From Spisula solida (lineage: Eukaryota > Mollusca > Bivalvia > Venerida > Mactridae): a stretch of 64,000 bases of DNA. The stretch's first letter is position 1, and every line of letters starts with the position of its first letter. The notes beneath the pieces are model-generated. The model saw only the letters and a program-made list of their open reading frames with translations, was not told where the DNA came from and did not search any database. Position numbers and translations under genes: made by a program. Positions 1 through 11,072 of the stretch are shown piece after piece. The stretch lies in assembly GCA_947247005.1 (NCBI GenBank), contig OX365956.1:11552089-11616088 (forward strand), given 5' to 3'.

Positions 1-519
1 TTTATAGCAGTTAAACAAGAAGCTAGTAATTTAGAAATATTGCAGTTGTCCAAACACTAGAATTAATCAAAGTACTGAAGTACTGATACTGGGGGGGTCA
101 CAATTCTTGGTAATATAGGGTTTTGTCTTTAATGTTCATATTATTTTAAAAAAGTGAATACTGTGACTAGGTCTGAGAGACGCGATAGCAGCTGACTCAT
201 TTAAATCACACCACAACGGACCCATCACAACAACAGAGCTCATGAAGGCAATACACTTACTGTAGCCCTAAGTAATATGCCAAAGTGTGCGTTCCATTCC
301 CCGTATTTTTCCGTTTTTCACTTACATTTATTTATTGCATAAGATGTTCATTAAATGAATTATCAAACATCAAATGTGCCTGTGGACAACAAGACATACC
401 AGTCTTTGTATATATTATTGCAGGTCAGATTCGTCAGCGTCTAAAAGCAACAAAAAGTCTTTAATTCCACAATTATTCAGCTGCCTATATAAATTATAAA
501 CCATCCGGATAGGGTACGA
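1..519. other. Intergenic, no gene seen
   Basis: AT-rich non-coding sequence with a short G run near 90. No open frame of convincing length, no splice-compatible exon and no repeat partner inside the window was recognised. Confidence 0.5.
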
Positions 520-905
520 TTAGCGAGAACGAATAAAGTAGTGGTTGAAGCACAAATGCACGATATGGTCTCGACTTTCGGTGCGAAAATTGTATACGCA
601 GCTCAGCGCTCGGAAAAGAGTTGTGCTAACGACAGACGCAAACATTTTTGCTGATAATATGAGGTAGTTTAATGGATCAAAAGTCGATCAATACTATCCA
701 TTACATGGGCGCATGAAAATAAAATAAAAATATTAACTGAGTCCTATTACCATAACTGTAATTGCCTACGAACTGGATAGAGAACGAATAGCCCGAACGA
801 ATCCGATGGGGACGAAACACAAATAACTGATATGGTCTCGACTTTCGGCGCGAAAAAATTATATAACAGCGTTGGGAAAAGGGTAGTTTTAATGGTAGAC
901 CCAAA
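520..905. repeat. Degenerate direct duplication, about 267 bp offset
   Basis: The string gatatggtctcgactttcgg occurs at 562 and again at 829. Similar neighbouring words (gagaacgaata before it, gcgaaaa after it) also recur. The two copies have diverged by substitutions and indels. This is an old local duplication or two dispersed-repeat copies. No coding potential is seen. Confidence 0.55.
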
Positions 906-1371
906 CTATTCAGATGGAGATATCTGATAAGTTAATGGAAGAAACATGGATCAATACTATCAACAAATGCAAAAATTTGTAAATAATGAAAAAAAACACA
1001 CGTTAGATTAGTAGTTTCTTGCTAAACTGTAACATGAATGTCAAAACCATGAACTGTCTAAAGTTCGTCTGCTCAACGGGTTACTTTTAACAGTGACATT
1101 TTATCGACCCTCAAAAATCATTAGTCATTTTACAGCGCGTAGGAATTTATTTGCACAAATACATTTATTCATCGAAAAAAACTTTCAAAAAGTTCACACA
1201 ATACAAACAAAAATAAGATAATTAAATTGTTATAAAAAAATTTTTTTTAAATGGTTAAAAATTACGATATTGGTTGAGATTTGCTGGCACTTGTTTCTCG
1301 CTCGGATGAATTGGTTGTGAAGGGATTACATAGTTAAAATCGTAGTGATTTCTGAGATGGTATGCAATACG
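906..1371. other. Intergenic, no gene seen
   Basis: A/T-rich sequence with homopolymer runs near 1238-1250. Nothing recognisable. Confidence 0.45.
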
Positions 1372-1379
1372 ATAACTGC

Positions 1380-1512
1380 CCCCCCCCCCCCCCAGTAAAA
1401 ATTAAACGAGCGGGGTGGATACAAGATTTGGTGTAAGGGGGAGGCGTAAATGTTGACATAACCCCTTACGTAGGAAAAAACATGCGAGAACAGCGAGGTA
1501 GAAAAAACCACT
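1380..1512 (-). repeat. Dispersed repeat with poly-C tract (copy 1)
   Basis: Read on the minus strand, this carries a tract beginning TCTACCTCGCTGTTCTCGC, then ATGTCAACATTTACGCC, then a word like ATCTTGTATCCACC and a run of about 15 G on that strand (C on plus, 1380-1394). The same order of words is found on the plus strand at 46090-46190. This is a dispersed non-coding repeat family with a homopolymeric C tract in its body. Confidence 0.55.
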
Positions 1513-3391
1513 GTTTATCTATCTGAGAAGTATGCCTACGAACCCGTTATTTGCTTATTATAACTGATAACCGTTTTGTGCGAGCGACGCGTCCCAGAAA
1601 GTATCAACAGCATGCTACATAAACTCATTCCCTACTTGTCAATCTTCACCAAAGTTCACTCTCTTAAGGGATTGACAATTTGTTCGAAAATCAGCAACAA
1701 TGTGGTACATGTTTGTGATCAGGCCATGCTACTCGTAATAGTTTTGTAAACGATGTATCCATCGAGTGCAACCTGGGCTACCTGATGTACCTAATATAGT
1801 AATGAAAAGCACCAGGCTTTATTGCAAAACCAAGTCCTTTAAACTTATTATTGCGCATGAATATCTGAATTTCTAAGCCCAATTTCTGAGCACTTTTATG
1901 AGAATGGGTTAGTAACTTTGTAGCATGGGACAAAATCATATATGAAAAACATTGTTGAATATACATTTGACAGCAAAATGATAAAATGTTTGCATGTAAT
2001 TGAAATATTGTTTCTATCTTGTTGTTAAATGTATTATAAATGAAAAAATAAACGGGGTAACCCGAAAGGGGCCTCAAATGAAAAAAAAAAACTTTGTAGC
2101 AAGACCTATTCAAAATAAAAATGGCAATTAGATTTATACGAGTAGAGGCTTTTGCAAACTTTCTCTGAGACGCATGCCGAGACCAACAATCAATTCGTTC
2201 TTCGTTTTTAGAGCATAATTATATGTTTTTCTACAGCTACTCAATAAGTATTATAAGTTGTATTTTTAGTGATTAAAGGTGTTTTGCGAGCTAAGCGTAG
2301 ATGATAATAGTATTAGAAGCTTTATCAGCAGGAACCAAAACAAAATATTTATGAAAATTTTATTTGTCTGATTTCAACTAACGAAAAGACAATTTAGGCC
2401 AAGTGGTAAAAGTGTAGGAATAGACTGTTAGAACAGAATATTTCTGTCCTACTACGGTAGGAAATCTATATTTATGTCCTATAGAAAACCAACTACATGT
2501 ACGGATGTTTTTGTTTATAATATTAATTAAAGTCCTTAGTGGTGTTGTGACCGACTGGATCGTAATAAAATTTAGAAGATACACAATCACAACTAGTAAG
2601 GGTGTTGCTTTCTATAGCGAGGTCAGATGCAATTTTATTATAATTGAAAATAGCAATTCTGATCTGCTTTTAATATATGTAACAAATTATGGGGCATTCA
2701 GAGTTTTCGAAATACTTTCAAAATATGCTATGTACATCCACAAACTATATTTCTTTACTAACGTACTTGTAAGCACTTCAAGAAATGTCGTTTAAGACCA
2801 GCTTTTTTCTATATGAGGCCTATTATATTGCTTCGTATACTATATTGTTTTAGGTGCCGTAATCGCACTGTGCGAAGACAACTTAAAGTCAAGGAAGTAA
2901 GTACCATCGTCCGAAAAGAGGAAAAAAATTGAGAGGCGCGAACAATATGGGTAACGATACGAGAAGCAAATAATATAATAATGATAGTGTACACACATGC
3001 ATGATGGAATAGCCGGACTAATCTACATGTATGGCTTTATATGCGCGCTTCCAACCAGGGTGGTGGGTATATTCTTATCATGACCTATATGCATGAATTA
3101 ATTGCTATAGGTGATCTCGCAGAACATAACGGTCTTTCAGATTTGTGTTTGTTTTATAATGCGTACAAATATCGTGATCAACGATTGTATAACCATAGTT
3201 GACGCGGCAAGAACCTTCCTGTGTCGAATTTCTTTCTGTGGCAATAGTATGGTGGCAATGTTTGTACATATAAGTTGTTGTGCTTCAATAAACCGAATGA
3301 TGATAGTCAGTGCATTATGTCGATGAATTGAGTTCACAGTTCATTTTCGATTTTTATATTTAGTTCTGTCCTCTGAGTAACAATTAGCATT
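1513..3391. other. Intergenic, no gene seen
   Basis: About 1.9 kb with only short chance reading frames, none over 111 codons and none with recognisable motifs. No strong tandem or inverted repeat was spotted. Confidence 0.45.
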
Positions 3392-3783
3392 CCAGCATCA
3401 TTCGTAGTGTCACCGCCAAACAACTGAACACATGAAAACTCCAGCATCATTCGTAGTGTCACCGCCAAACAACTGACCATATGAAAACTCCAGCATCATT
3501 CGTAGTGTCACCGCCAAACAACTGAACACATGAAAACTCCAGCATCATTCGTAGTGTCACCGCCAAACAACTGAACACATGAAAACTCCAGCATCATTCG
3601 TAGTGTCACCGCCAAACAACTGAACACATGAAAACTCCAGCATCATTCGTAGTGTCACCGCCAAACAACTGAACACATGAAAACTCTAGCATCATTCGTA
3701 GTGTCACCGCCAAACAACTGAATACATGAAAACTCCAGCATCATTCGTAGTGTCACCGCCAAACAACTGAACACATGAAAATT
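3392..3783 (+). repeat. 49-bp minisatellite, about 8 copies
   Basis: The unit begins ccagcatcattcgtagtgtc and ends with catgaaaact. It repeats every 49 bp from 3392 to about 3783 with only a few substitutions (for example accata for aacaca in one unit, tct for tcc in another). 49 is not a multiple of 3, so the array is non-coding. The near identity of copies suggests recent expansion. Confidence 0.9.
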
Positions 3784-4959
3784 GATCACTGTTGTCAGGT
3801 TCCGTGTGGTCAATGAAATTACAATGTATTAGAACAACGTGAAATAAATTCGGTTTCTATATAAGCGACTAAAACATGGTAATTTACGCATGATTTGGAT
3901 GGCGTGTCTAAAATAATACCGTAATAAGGTATGAAAGTTTGGCAACTTGTTAGAATAGGATGTTGCAAAGCGAGTAGATACCTGTAGAACAGCATTTTAT
4001 TCAACAAATAATAATGGCGAATAAATTTCGCATTAAGTCAACGTGTCACGTGGTTTGGTCAGAGTTGGAATTCACCAATGGATGTGAAAATTTGTGTTAC
4101 AGTCTCGCAGTCACAGAATGATACTGAAAAATGGCCGCCAATAGAATAACAAAACTTACATAAAAAGCGTTATTCTATAGCTCACAAATTTTCTTTTATA
4201 TTTTAATGATGTTTAAAAATATTCCACAAACTCTAGTAGGCCCATCTAGAACACATTTAAAATAAGGGAGATAAATACGCTGTTGCTTCGTATAGCACTT
4301 TGATCGACCGCCATCTTGGAACGCTTGGAAAACAGAGAGAAAACACAGAACGTGACAGCCTGCATATAATCAGTTATTGATCAACTGATAACGCCAGAAA
4401 GTACTTGTTTTAAACAAGGAAAGTCGTATTATAATACACATATAATCAACGTAGTTATACAGTGAACTTAAAAACGAAAGCAGGTTCGTATCGTCCTTCG
4501 TTACTTCGTACCCAAAAATGTCACAAATTTTCTACTGACTGTACATTCATGAACCATATGATCAGCAATCATTCTGCAGTACTGGATGATCATGTTACTA
4601 ATAATTAAGGACATCTGACAAGTGTCTACTGCTGTGTTTCAATACTGACATGTAGCTATGAGAATTGATCAAAATTATGAAAATGAACAATTGAAGATAT
4701 AATTCGCTAAAATAGGCGGTGCCTTAGTTCATAATATTTTGTTATGTACTGTAGCACTTATTAAAGGTACAATTAAGTGACATTAAAAAGATAATAGGAA
4801 ATCCAACATGGAAGGCAGCACTCAACAGAAACAGCAGAGTGTATAAATTGTTAGCTCAGCATATAAATGGACCCGGTCAAAAGGACAAATAAGGAAATTG
4901 GACTGATTATTTAAGTTTGAAAATTATTATTGTTGAACGGTTTGGAGCTTTTAATTTAA
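3784..4959. other. Intergenic, no gene seen
   Basis: AT-rich sequence without recognisable exons or repeats. Short reading frames only. Confidence 0.4.
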
Positions 4960-5030
4960 TTTGATTTGATTTGAGCAAAATCTCAATTTGAGTTGAGATT
5001 TCTAGTTGAGTGCTTCGGGAGATCGGTGCC
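4960..5030 (+). mobile_element. Remnant of the GGCCCCGATCTCCCGAAG inverted-repeat element
   Basis: The words aaatctcaatttgagttgag and tgcttcgggagatcgg match the right half of the 250-bp elements at 16946, 49293 and 59992. The left half is absent or too diverged to see, so this is a truncated copy of the same non-autonomous family. Confidence 0.6.
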
Positions 5031-5175
5031 TGGTGTATATAAAGGAGCAACAACTGATTGATTTCAAGTCGAGATCTTGGATGTGTGTGATGAGGAGGAA
5101 GAGTTTGGTTATGTTTATTTTATAGAATAAGACTGCACTTCTACAACATTTGAAAATGCCGCATCAAGGAAATAA

Positions 5176-5315
5176 CAAATACATTACGTGACAGTTTAAT
5201 AATTGTTATTTTAGGGGAACAAATCGGATGAAATACTTCCGATTTTTTTAAAATACATTACGTGACAGTTTAGAATTTATATTTTAGGAGAAAAATATCG
5301 GATGTATTTCAGCAA
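5176..5315 (+). repeat. Two direct copies of a 75-bp unit
   Basis: aaatacattacgtgacagtt occurs at 5178 and 5251. Each is followed by similar words (ttattttagg, then atcggatg). It is a short tandem duplication of about 73-75 bp, with the second copy diverged. Confidence 0.65.
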
Positions 5316-5413
5316 CATATGAAATGTGGACAAACGTGTTTGTATTGTATGCGTAAATAATAGTCGACTGTATTCTGTCTGATCTGGGACACGATACAAT
5401 GTACGTGTTTATA

Positions 5414-5533
5414 CCTGGGGCGGTATTCAATATACATCTTAAAATATATCTTAAGATATTTCTTAAAGATAAGGAAAAAATGGTATTTAAGATATATTTT
5501 ATCCTTAAGATGTATATTGAATACCGCCCCAGG
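5414..5533. mobile_element. 120-bp palindromic foldback element
   Basis: The left arm starts cctggggcggtattcaatat and the right arm ends with its exact reverse complement (atattgaataccgccccagg). The inner part (cttaagata, tttaagata) continues to pair, so almost the whole 120 bp can form one hairpin. There is no coding capacity. It looks like a minimal MITE; no convincing target-site duplication was seen at the edges. Confidence 0.75.
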
Positions 5534-5994
5534 ACAGAAGTCCATCTCTCATTTCATAGAACGTAGAAACTACTACTGTAAAAGTTCATAAAGTTAGAAT
5601 AATATTGCAGACAATGACTCAATATTTACGTCAATGGGTGTATCAGCAAAAAGCAATAATTATACTGATAAAAAAGTTCTTTACTACACTAAAACAACCT
5701 CTACATCATGTATTATTTCATTTTCCAAGTCTGTGTGTGCATCAGTAAGACATTCCCAGTTCTTTGATACTGCTGAACACAACATTAAACAAACTATTGT
5801 CTCAATAAATTACCCCACCCAAGTCATTACTGCTATCATTATTTCATACAATGTATGTGTGTGCATGATTTACAACCTTATGTACTGGTCGAAGTTGTTG
5901 CCCTTCTAGCACACGTATACCTATAAACAATATGGAACTATATGTGTAATTATAATAATTTACTGTCGCTACTCTGTTACTTATCTTCCATTAA
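5534..5994. other. Intergenic, no gene seen
   Basis: No recognisable gene. A 91-codon plus-strand frame at 5634-5909 has no family motif and low-complexity composition. Confidence 0.4.
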
Positions 5995-6312
5995 TGTCAA
6001 ACCGCTTGCGGAGACGTAGACATTTGTCTTGGCAGACTTAAAATCAAGAGAAAGAGGTGTGATACAAGGAATCCGGATGCGTTACCCTAGCTCATTTCGA
6101 ATAGACTCTTTGGTTTATGTACGTGCTCGGTGTATAGCACCGATAGACGGGAGACTACCTCTGGGTTTCCAACCAGTTTCGTCTCTAGTTAGGTGGGACA
6201 CACTGAATTTAAGCGTTTCTTAAATGAACAAGTGCCCCGGCCGAGATTCGAACCAGAGACCTCTCGATCAGTAGTCAAGCATGTTACCACTCGACAACTG
6301 TGCCACCCACTG
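5995..6312 (-). mobile_element. tRNA-derived SINE
   Basis: On the minus strand the head at about 6312-6230 reads like a tRNA. An A-box-like stretch (GTCGAGTGGTAACATGC) is followed about 30 bases later by a B box, GGTTCGAATCTC, and a terminal GGCCGGGGCAC. The part at 6229-5995 does not look like tRNA and forms the SINE body. Pol III internal promoters of this type are the hallmark of tRNA-derived SINEs. The body family was not identified, and the 3' limit near 5995 is approximate. It could be a diverged tRNA pseudogene, but the attached body argues for a SINE. Confidence 0.65.
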
Positions 6313-6514
6313 TACTAACCTCTGTTATCATAACAATTTACTTCTAGTGATAACAAGCAGTGTATACTATCGCGAGAAATGCTCACAAAACACAAACATA
6401 AATGTTCGAAAATAAAATGTCCAATACATTTAAATAAACAATATAAATTCATAATTTTAAACAATCACGATTACGTTCGGGACAAACAAACCATAATAAT
6501 AGGCTATTTTAGTT

Positions 6515-6860
6515 TATCACATGTTTAACGTCGCGGTAGCGTAATAAAGCCATTATTTATTTTTGATAATACACTAGTGTAATAAAGCTATCACGCGACG
6601 TCATTGAAAGGATAGGCGACGTCGTCAAAATTGCGCGTTTATTATAGTGAAAAATAAGTAGCTATTTAATGTTTCGGTCGGAAAAGGCTAACATGTGATA
6701 AAAAGAACATTACATTTGTGACTTTCCACATTGAATTTATTAAACTCGTTGAAAAAAATCGATAAAATGCTCGGCAGAGCCTCGCATTTTATTATTTTAT
6801 TCAACTTGTTTAATAAATTCAATATGGAAAGACACTCATGTAATATCCTCTATATACATG
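6515..6860. repeat. Hairpin-containing repeat, copy 1
   Basis: It starts near catgtttaacgtcgcgg and ends near atgtaatatcctctatata. It shares almost its whole length with 6925-7260. Inside, ccacattgaatttattaaac (about 6727) is inverted at about 6808-6827, making a stem that encloses a cgataaaatgct/cgcattttat loop region. Non-coding. It is probably a foldback/MITE copy that duplicated next to itself. Confidence 0.7.
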
Positions 6861-6924
6861 CCAAGATTAAAATATAATCGAATGATTATTAATGTTACAA
6901 CTATATTACAAGAATACAGACCTT

Positions 6925-7260
6925 TATCATATGTTTGACGTCGCGGCAACGTAATAAAGCCATTATTTATTTTTGATAATACACTAGTGTAATAAAGCTT
7001 TGACGCCACGTCACTCAACGTATAGGCGACGTCGTCAAAGTAGCGCGTTTATTATAGTAAAGGTAAGTAGCTATTTTTATGTTTCGGCCAGAAATGGCTA
7101 ACATATGATAAAAAGAACATTACATTTGGTACTTTCCACAATGAATTTATTAAACTCGTTGAATAAAATCGATAAAAGTGCCGAGCATTTTATCATTTTA
7201 TTCAACTCTTTAATAAATTCAATATGAAAAGACACTCATGTAATATCCTCTATATATCGA
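6925..7260. repeat. Hairpin-containing repeat, copy 2
   Basis: This is a direct copy of 6515-6860, offset by about 410 bp then 400 bp because of small deletions. The word ataatacactagtgtaataa is shared by both. The central hairpin has lost part of its loop (the cggcagagcctcg segment of copy 1 is shortened). The two copies are in the same orientation. Confidence 0.7.
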
Positions 7261-7857
7261 CTACAATTGTTCAGTATTCAAGATGCAGTCGTTCTATGTA
7301 ATTATTTGATCTGTTAAATCACTTCCATCAACAATCTACGAATTTAATCTCGGTAATCGACTTTCACTCGACATTAAACGATAGTTGCGATTTTCTAATA
7401 TCTGAAGCTATCAACATTATACTTGATTACTCATACTTATCACCAGCTAGTCTAGACTTGATCATCTTTAAATGGAATATTGGGGAATATGTTCCCGCGT
7501 TATAAACACTTTATCACCTTATCAAGTAGACCATTAACAGTGAAAGTCGTCAGAGACAATGTGTACATGGATGGACTTTTAACACTACATTACTTTTGCT
7601 TTTCAGCTTTTCTTAAATGGATTCCCTTGTCTATTAGCACAGTGCTTGGCACAATTGTCACACGTGTTGACTGCGATGTTACGAAACAATCTGTGGAGTT
7701 ATTGTTCGATACAGGCGAACTAGTGACTCAACAGAAAAATAGAAACTCGCAAAAGACCGGAAATATTACCGATAACTCACATTTAGAATCACATGCTCGA
7801 CTGTGGCGATATTGCCCAGTTCATGGCGAATTTTCTAATTATGCAATGAAATAGTAC
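7261..7857. other. Intergenic; unsupported 124-codon frame
   Basis: A plus-strand open frame at 7480-7854 has no recognisable motif, no Kozak support and no splice partners, and it ends at the edge of the next repeat. I regard it as chance. Nothing else is visible. Confidence 0.35.
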
Positions 7858-8160
7858 AAATCTCGAGATCACAAAAGTACAATGACAAAAACACGAACGT
7901 ACGATGACGAAACCGCAGAAGTACAATTACGGAAACGGCTGGAGATGAAACAACAATGACAAAAGTCCGGAAGTACTTACGATGACGGAAACACGGAAAC
8001 GGCTGGATATGAAACAGCGATAACAAAAACCCGGAAGTACGGTGGCGAAAGCACGTAAGTTAACGAGCGTATATCGCGTTTTCGTCATCGTACATTCGCA
8101 TTCTTGCGTTTTCGACATTTAACGTTCGTGATTTTGCGTTTCGCGTTAAAGATAGACATA
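7858..8160. repeat. Degenerate tandem and inverted repeat cluster
   Basis: ggaaacggctgga followed by atgaaaca appears near 7932 and 7996 (about 64 bp apart), with related words (gtacgatgacgaaa) near 7900. The inverse word tttcgtcatcgtac lies at about 8082-8095. The composition (CG-containing, acg/cgt words) differs from the AT-rich surroundings. Probably a decayed foldback element. Confidence 0.45.
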
Positions 8161-8879
8161 TTCGAAGGCAATGGCTCTGACGGAATTCCATATCATATGA
8201 GGTTCAATCTAATTTCGTAACGATTCCTTCTTGTCAGACATTTTGTATATTTTACGACATTGAATTATTCGGTAAAATCATTACCTGCTGCAAAATATGT
8301 ACGAGTGATTCAACTCTCCGTCATGAAGTAGGCATCATTTTAAAATGTCATCCTAATCAAAGTACTTAAATTACGAAATTTCTCTCACGGGAATTAGAAA
8401 GATTTTCAATAAGGTGAAGTGCCCGTTATTAATTTGTCGTATACCACAACAGTTAATTACAGTAAATAACTAGAATCACCTTCTAAGACGATCGTCTATA
8501 ATTATGATACATACTTTTATTTAAAAGAAATAGATGAATATGTATGTTTAAGTTATGTTAGGGATGCAATGTCTGTCTGTATTTGTACAACATATTATAG
8601 TCCTGCGCTGGTGGGACAATGTTCAATATCCAGGCAAACTGGTTGGGCATGTGAAGGAGTTATTGGTGGCATGACGGAATTGCAGTATACGTTTTATAGC
8701 AAAATATAAAATGTGTGTAGTTAATATAAAACCTTGTGGCATCCTGATGATATATCGGCGGCTTTCAGATAAATTTAGACTCGTTTATGAATCATCTTCA
8801 TCTCCTGTTATACGTTAATTCTCGCTCTGAAATGATATTTAAAAGTGGAGCATAGTGGGCATTTTTTGCTCAGATAAAC
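8161..8879. other. Intergenic, no gene seen
   Basis: No reading frame, tandem repeat or inverted repeat worth reporting. Confidence 0.4.
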
Positions 8880-8965
8880 TAAGCAGTTGCGCAGACGAGG
8901 GTCGAACCGGATACCTCCGAGCGTCATACCTCTAGGACATCGCTCACCAGGTACATATATATACA
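8880..8965 (-). mobile_element. tRNA-like SINE head (fragment)
   Basis: On the minus strand, CCTAGAGGTATGACGCTCGG (A-box region) is followed by CCGGTTCGACCCTCG (B box GGTTCGACCC). The spacing is tRNA-like, but no complete cloverleaf or body is evident. It is best explained as the promoter end of a decayed SINE. Confidence 0.5.
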
Positions 8966-8975
8966 ATACATGGTT

Positions 8976-9112
8976 TCCAACTATAAGAAAGTGTTCCTAC
9001 CATAAGAAAGTGTTCCTACCAACAAAGAGAAGTGTTCCTACCATAAGAAAGTGTTCCTACTATAAGAAAGTGTTTTCTACCATAAGAAAGTGTTCCTACC
9101 ATAAGAAAGTGT
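8976..9112 (+). repeat. 19-bp minisatellite
   Basis: Units of accataagaaagtgttcct are repeated about seven times with small variants, including one unit carrying aacaaagag. Non-coding. Confidence 0.85.
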
Positions 9113-9376
9113 AATCTACGAGAGCGTTTGGTATGTATTCGGGGTAAACATAGGAACCTTTCTAGATACTGTGCTGACGGTGAACTATTTACTCAGAGCT
9201 TCTTCGGTCCACGATTACCCGCTTTATTTTTTATAAACTAACTGAAGACTAACAATTATGTTGTGTGAAACTATCAATAAAATACGTCAATGATGTTTGT
9301 AAGTCGTCTTCATTTATACCAGGTGCGAACTCCTCTGAACTGTTCACGATAGCATCTTAATTGTTTAATGTTCACC

Positions 9377-11066
9377 TGTAGCAACGTTAAATGTCGCATC
9401 GACGCTAAATGTCGCATTTGACGTTAAATGTCGAAAGGCTGACGTTAAATGTCGCAACCGACGCTAAATGTCGCAATCCACCCTGACGCTAAATGTCGCA
9501 TCTGTGACGTTAAATGTCGCAACAAACTGGTCTGACGTTAAATGTCGCAACATTAACGCTAAATGTCGCGATCCTTTATAAACACTCATTTGTAGTATTA
9601 CTGTTCTAGTTTTAGTCTAGACGTATCCACAGTTATTAGGGGTTTACCCAAATGGGTTCGACACACAAGCATTTAGTGATAAAAAATTTTTTACTTCTAC
9701 TATGTAAATGTATATTGTTTGAAATTTACGCAGTAGAAATAAAAAAAAATATTTTTTGAAAAAAAATTGCTGCAGGTTCATGACTGTGTCGAACTCGTAA
9801 AAATGCCGGACGGACCATTCGGATTGATAATCACCCTTGGGCTAAAGCCACTCGGGCGATTATGTTTCCTGCGGGCCGATTATCTAGACCCCGTCCTACA
9901 CAGCCGTGCATTATCCTCTAAGTAACTCATCGTGCGGGTTTGAATACCACTTTTCGTAAACACAAATAAATTGATGTCAACAGAATTTCAACTATGATTT
10001 ACATAATTATTTATTTAGTGTATTTTGCATTGTTCGACAAATACTCGGTAACTGCAACTACACAGACCTTGGTCGTGATGAAACCAGTATAATTAAGTAT
10101 AATCCGTAACCAAACGGGTTTCTACCGGGCATACCGTATATAACTGTAATTCGGGTATATGCCGCTATGTTCTTCCTATGAAACACACTTTACTGGGACT
10201 AAACGGATGTAGAGCCATGGTTCAGCGCAGTCCAAATAATGCCGGTATACCACGGTTTATAAATCATGAAATAAAATAGAAAATACCAGAATTGGTTTGT
10301 ACCTATAGTGGATATCGAACCCATCGATTCTGGTGAAATCTTTACCATTCCTCCCGGTAGCTCCTGATGACTACATGAGGCTTTAAACATTTTAAAACAA
10401 CCGAGCCTTTTTTGCCAGTTTGATAAGAGTATCACGGTTCACCACGGTTCGTCTTGTCGATCCAGTGTTGATACGGCTGTACGACGGTTCACTGAACCGG
10501 GTATACCGAGTAAGATTCGGTTCATCCCGTTAAATATAAAGGGGTTCGACACATAAACTTGCAGTGATTAAAAACTGTTTTCAAAAAAAATATTTTTTTA
10601 ATTTCTACTGTGTATATTTTATACAATATACATGTACTTAGCATCCTCATACATCAGTGGTTAGTCAAGTTCCCAGACTATGTTTCGGACGAAGAATACT
10701 CTGGTGAACGAGAATGGTACTTAGTAGAAGTAAAAAAAAATTTTTTTTGAAAACAGTTTTTTATCACTGCAGACTTATGTGTCGAACCCCTTTGGGTAAA
10801 CCCCTAATAACTGTTCATACGTTTGGACTTAAACTAGAACAGTAATACTATAAAAGAGTGTTTATAAAGGATTGCGACATTTAGCGTTAATGTTGCGACA
10901 TTTAACGTCAGGCCAGTTTGTTGCGACATTTAACGTCACAGATGCGACATTTAGCGTCAGGGGGGATTGCGACATTTAGCGTCGGTTGCGACATTTAGCG
11001 TCAGCCTTGCGACATTTAACGTCAAGTGCGACATTTAGCGTCGATGCGACATTTAACGTTGCTACA
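9377..11066. mobile_element. Complete 1.69-kb foldback transposon with sub-repeated terminal inverted repeats
   Basis: The left arm (9377-about 9709) and right arm (about 10716-11066) are near-identical inverted copies beginning TGTAGCAACG. Each arm carries nine copies of a quasi-palindromic word, GACGYTAAATGTCGCA, separated by spacers of 2-12 bases. The spacers match between arms, followed by a shared inner stretch (TCCTTTATAAACACTC and so on). The element is flanked on both sides by ttcacc (9371-9376 and 11067-11072), a perfect 6-bp target-site duplication. There is no transposase-like frame inside, so it is non-autonomous. The architecture resembles foldback elements such as Drosophila FB and Galileo, whose inverted termini also carry sub-repeats; the resemblance is structural only. 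Confidence 0.88.
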
Positions 11067-11072
11067 TTCACC

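Noticed and set aside
7480..7854. 124-codon plus-strand frame
   Set aside because: No motif, no splice partners, ends at a repeat edge; likely chance.
9384..9575. CRISPR-like pattern of short repeats with variable spacers
   Set aside because: Eukaryotic context; spacers are 2-12 bases and identical in the inverted arm, so these are transposon sub-repeats.
9929..9955. B-box-like gggtttgaatacc
   Set aside because: No matching A box at tRNA spacing.
10300..10380. B-box-like GGTTCGATATCC on minus strand inside the foldback element
   Set aside because: The B box has an extra base and the A box is weak; not enough for a tRNA or SINE call.
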